The position numbers were made by a program, and so were the translations under genes. This document shows, in pieces, positions 6,339-9,930 of a stretch of DNA of 9,930 bases; the first letter of the stretch is position 1; every line of letters begins with the position of its first letter. The notes below the pieces were generated by a model. The model was not told where the DNA came from and ran no database searches. It saw only the letters and a list, made by a program, of their open reading frames with translations. Source of the DNA: GCA-2732805 sp964516605 (GTDB taxonomy: Bacteria; Pseudomonadota; Gammaproteobacteria; Coxiellales; Coxiellaceae); assembly GCA_964516605.1 (NCBI GenBank), contig CAZFAA010000066.1, positions 1 through 9,930 of the forward strand. The letters run 5' to 3'.

Positions 6339-6366
6339 TAGACTTATCATCTATCCCTGATATACT
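6339..6366 (+). promoter_or_regulatory. Sigma70-like promoter of the permease gene
   Basis: TAGACT (6339-6344, 4 of 6 to the -35 consensus), a 16-bp spacer and TATACT (6361-6366, 5 of 6 to the -10 consensus) lie 31 bp upstream of the permease ATG. The A-rich stretch before it (TTAAAAAAA, 6330-6338) could act as an UP-like element. This suggests the permease is transcribed on its own, separately from the murA operon. Confidence 0.5.
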
Positions 6367-6396
6367 TTTACTTCATTTGGCCTATTTGGAGTAGTG

Positions 6397-7803
6397 ATGA
6401 AGGCAGTGTCTGCAGCTAAATCGTTAAGTTTGTTTGCGCTCACTATGTTAATTATTAGCGCCATCGACAGTATTCGTAATATGCCAGCAACAGCATTATT
6501 TGGTAGCTCATTAGTTTTTTTCTTTATATTAGGAACCGTTTTATTTTTATTGCCAACGGGTATGGTGTCTGCTGAGCTTTCTTCTTCTATGCCTAATCAC
6601 AGTGGTATTCATGATTGGGTAAAAACTGCTTTTGGTGGGCGCGTTGCTTTTTTTGTTATTTGGTTGCAATGGATTAACACGATGGTGTGGTACCCAACCA
6701 TTTTGTCATTTATTGCTGGAATTGTAGCTTATTTAGTGGATCCGAATTTAGCGCAAAATAAATATTATTTGATTGCTGTGATTCTTGGTGTATTTTGGAT
6801 GCTCACCTATATTAATTTAAAAGGGTTGCATGTTTCAGCTCGATTTTCGAGTGTGTGCGCTGTGATTGGTATGTTGATTCCTATGGCGCTTATTATTTTT
6901 TTAGCTATTTTGTGGTTGGCAACTGGAAAACCATTACATGTGCATTTTACATTAAACAGCATTGTGCCGAATTTTTCGCGCAGTGAAAATTGGATTTCAT
7001 TGACTGCGATTATTACATCTTTTCTTGGTATGGAGTTGGCGACCGTACATGTTAAAAATATTAAAAATGCCCAGACCTTGATTCCGCGTGCACTATTTAT
7101 CGCTATTATTTTTATTATGCTGACAATGTTCTGTGGTTCGATAGCGATTGCTTTTGTGGTGCCTGCAGCGCAGATTAATTTGATTGATGGTATCATGCAG
7201 GCATTTGCGGTTTTTTTTGGTGCTTATCATTTAAACTGGTTATTGCCAGTGTTGGGCTTCATGATTTTTGTTGGTGCGCTTGGTGGTATGATCAATTGGA
7301 TGATTTCTCCTGCTAAAGGATTATTAATTGCTGGTGAGAATGGTTATCTGCCAAAAAAATTATGTGCACTCAATAAGAATGGTGTTGCAAGTTATATTTT
7401 AGTGCTACAAGCTGTTTTAGTAAGTCTTGTATGCCTGGCATTTTTATTCATGCCAAGCGTGAATGGTTCATACTGGCTGCTCACCGATTTGAGTACCCAA
7501 TTGTACGTTCTTATGTATATTTTTATGTTTTTAGCGGCGATCGTGATTGTAGCTAAAAACTTAAAAGAACAATGTGGTTTTCAATTGCCTGGGAAAAAGA
7601 TCGGATCCTTTATGGTGAGTATTGCTGGTATTATTGGTTGTGTGATTGCCTTGATTGTAGGATTTATTCCGCCCAGTAATATTGCTGTGGGTGGTTTTTG
7701 GCATTATGAAATTACATTTATAATTGGTATTGTGTTGATGCTGGTGCCAGCAGTATTTCTTTATTTGTATAAATACCTTAATAGACGGGTACACAATAAA
7801 TAA
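6397..7803 (+). CDS. APC-superfamily amino acid permease/antiporter, GadC-like
   Basis: Inner-membrane amino acid transporter, most like the glutamate/GABA antiporter (GadC/XasA) group of the APC superfamily. It is 468 aa from ATG 6397, which has GGAG (6388-6391) 5 nt upstream. The GTG at 6394 is only 2 nt from that site and is less likely. About twelve hydrophobic segments are visible. TM1-TM2 contain the family stretch ALTMLIISAIDSIRNMPATA, and FLGMELATVHVKNIKNAQ around 208-225 matches the GadC-type TM6 and following loop (E. coli GMEMSAVHV). AKGLLIAGENGYLPK near 303-317 is the usual cytoplasmic loop after TM8. It is shorter than E. coli GadC (511 aa) and ends in a short basic tail (RRVHNK), so the long C-terminal plug is absent. 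Substrate cannot be read from sequence, and no decarboxylase gene is adjacent. Confidence 0.86.
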   Translation: MKAVSAAKSLSLFALTMLIISAIDSIRNMPATALFGSSLVFFFILGTVLFLLPTGMVSAELSSSMPNHSGIHDWVKTAFGGRVAFFVIWLQWINTMVWYPTILSFIAGIVAYLVDPNLAQNKYYLIAVILGVFWMLTYINLKGLHVSARFSSVCAVIGMLIPMALIIFLAILWLATGKPLHVHFTLNSIVPNFSRSENWISLTAIITSFLGMELATVHVKNIKNAQTLIPRALFIAIIFIMLTMFCGSIAIAFVVPAAQINLIDGIMQAFAVFFGAYHLNWLLPVLGFMIFVGALGGMINWMISPAKGLLIAGENGYLPKKLCALNKNGVASYILVLQAVLVSLVCLAFLFMPSVNGSYWLLTDLSTQLYVLMYIFMFLAAIVIVAKNLKEQCGFQLPGKKIGSFMVSIAGIIGCVIALIVGFIPPSNIAVGGFWHYEITFIIGIVLMLVPAVFLYLYKYLNRRVHNK

Positions 7804-7840
7804 ATTGTATTACTGTACTCCTGTGCGATCGACTCATATG
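7804..7840. other. Convergent spacer between the permease and pncB
   Basis: Thirty-seven bases separate the two convergent stop codons. I see no stem with a U-run on either strand, so transcripts from both sides probably overlap or end by Rho. Confidence 0.4.
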
Positions 7841-9013
7841 TTACGCATCCTTTACCCGAAACACATGCTTTAGATACGTAATATAGGATTCATCTCCACA
7901 CATGGATTTTCCAGGGCTATCGGATATTTTCGCGACCGCTTGTCCATTGCAGCGTGTCATTTTGATCACAATATTAATGGCTTTATAACCCAAATCATTG
8001 GTGAGATTGGTGCCGATGCCAAAAGCAGGCATGCTACGATCTTTAAAACGGTAATAGAGTTCTAAGGCTTTTTGTGGCGTTAGATTATCGCTGAAGATGA
8101 GCGATTTAGTGCGAGGATCGATTTTTTGTTTCATGTAATGCGCAATCACTTTTTCGCCCCACATAAATGGATCCCCTGAATCTTGACGTAGGCCATCAAA
8201 TAATTTGGCGTAGTACAGATCAAAATCATTTAAAAACGCATCGATATTGATAACATCAGTTAAGGCGATGCCAAGACGACCGCGGTATTCACGTGCCCAA
8301 GTTTCAAGTGCGAAACGCTGACTGTCTGCGAGGCGTGGACCAACTGCCTGGCACGCTTGTAAAAATTCGTGCGCCATCGTGCCCATGGGGCGGAGGTTAT
8401 GGTATTTAGCACTGGCCACGTTACTGGTGCCAATAAAATGTTGTGATAGCTTTTCTTTAAGTGTTTTATCTACTTCAAATTGCCAGGTTTTATTAAAACG
8501 ACGCCGCGTGCCAAAGTCAGAAAATAAAAAATGCTCATTGTCAGGGGCATGTTTAATTAAGTCAATTTTATTATTCAGGCGTTCGCGGCCTTCAGTGTAA
8601 TCGGGATTGGTAACTGTATTGCGAAAATACACTTCATTCACAATTGCGAGCACAGGAACTTCGAATAAAATTGTATGCAGCCATGGGCCTTCGATAATAA
8701 TAATCAGATCATCACCTTCTACAGACAGATGAATAAAACGCTGACTTAAATGGAAGACACGTAAAAATTCGATAAAATCTGTTTTAATGTAATCGAGTTG
8801 ACTTAAATAATCGAGCTCATCGTCGCTAAAGTGTAGAGAGCACAGTGCATTAATCTCGGCTTCAATCTCATCCTTGTAAGGCGCTAAGATCGCTTTACTG
8901 CGGCACTTAAAACGGTATTCTACATTTACGCCGGGGAATTGATGCAGTACGCACTGCATCATGGTAAGTTTATACAGATCTGTATCCAGTAATGATGTAA
9001 TAATTGGCAGCAT
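7841..9013 (-). CDS. pncB: Nicotinate phosphoribosyltransferase PncB
   Basis: Cytoplasmic enzyme of the Preiss-Handler NAD salvage route: nicotinate plus PRPP (with ATP) gives NaMN. It is 390 aa from ATG 9013 (E. coli 400). Family features include SLLDTDLYKLTMMQ at the N-terminus, EGPWLHTILFEVPVLA, FSDFGTRRRF, GTMAHEFLQACQAVG with the His that is phosphorylated in the family (H215 here), DVINIDAFLNDFDLYYAKLFDGLRQDSGDP, and FSDNLTPQKALELYYRF with GIGTNLTND for phosphate/PRPP binding. A TTG start at 9034 would add seven residues. Neither start has a well-placed Shine-Dalgarno (AAGGTG lies 15 nt before the TTG), and the ATG form matches the E. coli N-terminus well enough. It follows pncA on the same strand, so PncA's product is PncB's substrate. 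It ends 37 bp from the convergent permease. Confidence 0.94.
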   Translation of the reverse strand: MLPIITSLLDTDLYKLTMMQCVLHQFPGVNVEYRFKCRSKAILAPYKDEIEAEINALCSLHFSDDELDYLSQLDYIKTDFIEFLRVFHLSQRFIHLSVEGDDLIIIIEGPWLHTILFEVPVLAIVNEVYFRNTVTNPDYTEGRERLNNKIDLIKHAPDNEHFLFSDFGTRRRFNKTWQFEVDKTLKEKLSQHFIGTSNVASAKYHNLRPMGTMAHEFLQACQAVGPRLADSQRFALETWAREYRGRLGIALTDVINIDAFLNDFDLYYAKLFDGLRQDSGDPFMWGEKVIAHYMKQKIDPRTKSLIFSDNLTPQKALELYYRFKDRSMPAFGIGTNLTNDLGYKAINIVIKMTRCNGQAVAKISDSPGKSMCGDESYITYLKHVFRVKDA

Positions 9014-9068
9014 GGGGTTAGAAATCGTCCGCAAATAATGGAAGTCTAAGCACCTTATAGCTCACTTG

Positions 9069-9707
9069 CTAGACGAAAGCAATTGCGTCATGGTGTAGCG
9101 CGGCAGCATGCTTAATAAAGGTAATGCCGTGTTGCCGCATGTCACAGATGGCTTGTTCGCCACTTTTGGAATTGATGGCACGGCAAGCGCCTAAGTTAAC
9201 AATGATGTTGAATCCAGCTCGACGCAATTGCAGCACGCTGGTTTTTACGCAATAATCCAGCGCCAAGCCACCCACGATAACTGTATCGACTTGCTGTGCT
9301 TGCAAGTATTCGATTAAGCCGGTCGATAGTGTTTCATGTAGATCATGGTAGCAGCAGCCATACGGGTGCATGTCTGGTTCAATGCCTTTCCAAATAAAAA
9401 AATCATAGTCATTAGGGTGGGGCAGGCCATCTAGCAATTCAAAGCCTAGCTCCCCGGGAACAGCGTGTTTGTTCCAGCGGATATCCACATTTTTGCCTGT
9501 AATGGGGCTAAATTGAGGGTGTTCAGTTGTGGCAACCCAGATGGCGTTCGCCGGATGCGCATCCTTACTTCCAATACGTAAATTCGCATACGTTGCCTGC
9601 TGATTTAATTCATCGACAATAGTCTGGCCCAAGGGAACTGGTAGTTCCTTTGGGCACAGTGGGGTAAAACATTTTTGGGCATCGATATCTAAAGAAGCAC
9701 GGCGCAT
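9069..9707 (-). CDS. pncA: Nicotinamidase PncA (isochorismatase-like hydrolase fold)
   Basis: Cytoplasmic amidase hydrolysing nicotinamide to nicotinate and ammonia in NAD salvage; the family also acts on pyrazinamide. It has 212 aa, within the usual range. The catalytic triad is intact: D9 (LDIDAQKCF), K107 (FIWKGIEPDMHPYG) and nucleophile C153 (GGLALDYCVKTS). Metal-site residues D49 and H51 (SKDAHPAN) and H81 (RWNKHAVPGELGFELL) are present, while the second His of the common HPANH motif is Ala55. The conserved non-proline cis-peptide region GGLALD is also seen. Its ATG shares one base with the TAA of the upstream glutamine synthetase (TAATG), without a strong Shine-Dalgarno, implying coupled translation. 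Its stop lies 55 bp before the pncB ATG (34 bp before the alternative TTG), so the three genes form one operon. Confidence 0.94.
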   Translation of the reverse strand: MRRASLDIDAQKCFTPLCPKELPVPLGQTIVDELNQQATYANLRIGSKDAHPANAIWVATTEHPQFSPITGKNVDIRWNKHAVPGELGFELLDGLPHPNDYDFFIWKGIEPDMHPYGCCYHDLHETLSTGLIEYLQAQQVDTVIVGGLALDYCVKTSVLQLRRAGFNIIVNLGACRAINSKSGEQAICDMRQHGITFIKHAAALHHDAIAFV

Positions 9708-9930
9708 TAAACGAGCTCAACTTCTCTCATATCGACTTCAGACTTTTTTAGGTCGATACCACCAATTGTTTTAACTAATGCAGCCGCTACTTCATAGGGA
9801 TTGGCATTAGCGCCGGGACGTCGGTCTACTAGGTAGCCACAGCCTTCTGTGGCAACAGAGCTTGGAATGAGGATCGATCCACCACGATCACCCGCGCCCG
9901 GGCCCATGTCGATGAGCCAATCAGCCCGGC
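9707..9930 (-). CDS. Glutamine synthetase C-terminal part (5' end beyond the window edge)
   Basis: The last 74 codons of a larger gene entering from the right. DRGGSILIPSSV followed by GYLVDRRPGANANPYEVAAALV matches the end of the glutamine synthetase catalytic domain: the active-site strand with the DRGAS-type Arg and the DRRP-AN-xPY segment typical of GlnII/eukaryotic-like and some related GS families, rather than the E. coli GlnA ending (RxPxPxANPYL). GS makes glutamine from glutamate, ammonia and ATP. An ATG at 9907 is internal; the frame stays open to the edge, so the true start is outside. The first dozen visible codons (RADWLIDMGPGAG) are GC-rich and align less well with the family than the rest. 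The tail (LKKSEVDMREVELV) is polar. GS-like gamma-glutamyl ligases are an alternative. Confidence 0.8.
   Translation of the reverse strand, partial: RADWLIDMGPGAGDRGGSILIPSSVATEGCGYLVDRRPGANANPYEVAAALVKTIGGIDLKKSEVDMREVELV

Noticed and set aside
6807..7196. 129-codon open frame on the minus strand inside the permease gene
   Set aside because: It is antisense to well-supported membrane segments of the permease and has no independent start signals.
9539..9563. Loss of a metal ligand in PncA (Ala55 in place of His in the HPANH motif)
   Set aside because: Different nicotinamidases use different additional ligands beyond the conserved Asp-x-His and the later His, and D49, H51 and H81 are all present here. 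The change alone does not show loss of function.
1..9930. CRISPR arrays, insertion sequences, tRNA or rRNA genes, attachment sites, toxin-antitoxin or phage defence genes
   Set aside because: I read both strands for repeats, transposase motifs and structured RNA and found none. Nearly all the sequence is accounted for by recognisable housekeeping genes.

Overview
The window looks like a chromosomal housekeeping region of a gammaproteobacterium with moderate-to-low GC (mid-40s percent by eye). A divergent kdsD / mlaFEDCB-murA arrangement is typical of Gammaproteobacteria. The AT-leaning codon use and a GadC-like permease would suit the Legionellales (Legionella/Coxiella relatives), but that placement is inference, because no taxonomic marker is present.

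Layout. Bases 1-814 (minus strand) hold the 5' four-fifths of kdsD, arabinose-5-phosphate isomerase, which runs off the left edge. Bases 815-1036 are a divergent regulatory region with a symmetric -10 element, two palindromes and a possible 20-codon leader ORF. Bases 1037-6213 (plus strand) form a tight run of seven genes: mlaF, mlaE, mlaD, mlaC, mlaB (inner-membrane and periplasmic parts of the Mla phospholipid transporter), murA (first committed step of peptidoglycan synthesis) and a NIF3/DUF34 (YbgI-like) gene. Most junctions are start/stop overlaps or abutments. A 180-bp gap with a good sigma70-like promoter precedes a GadC-like APC permease (6397-7803). The right third is a minus-strand operon entering from the right edge: the C-terminal end of a glutamine synthetase (glnA-like), then pncA (nicotinamidase) and pncB (nicotinate phosphoribosyltransferase). 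It is convergent with the permease across 37 bp.

How the genes work together. KdsD feeds Kdo/LPS synthesis, the Mla proteins maintain outer-membrane lipid asymmetry and MurA starts peptidoglycan synthesis, so the left two-thirds is a cell-envelope block. On the right, PncA deamidates nicotinamide to nicotinate plus ammonia, and PncB converts nicotinate to NaMN for NAD salvage. The translationally linked glutamine synthetase could re-assimilate the released ammonia (inference).

I see no mobile elements, CRISPR arrays, tRNA or rRNA genes, and no clear new system. The points most worth a second look are the glnA-pncA-pncB coupling, the possible leader ORF before mlaF, the symmetric divergent promoter, and the unusual GC-rich, poorly family-like ends of the window, which may be contig-edge artefacts. 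No gene-free stretch exceeds 300 bases.
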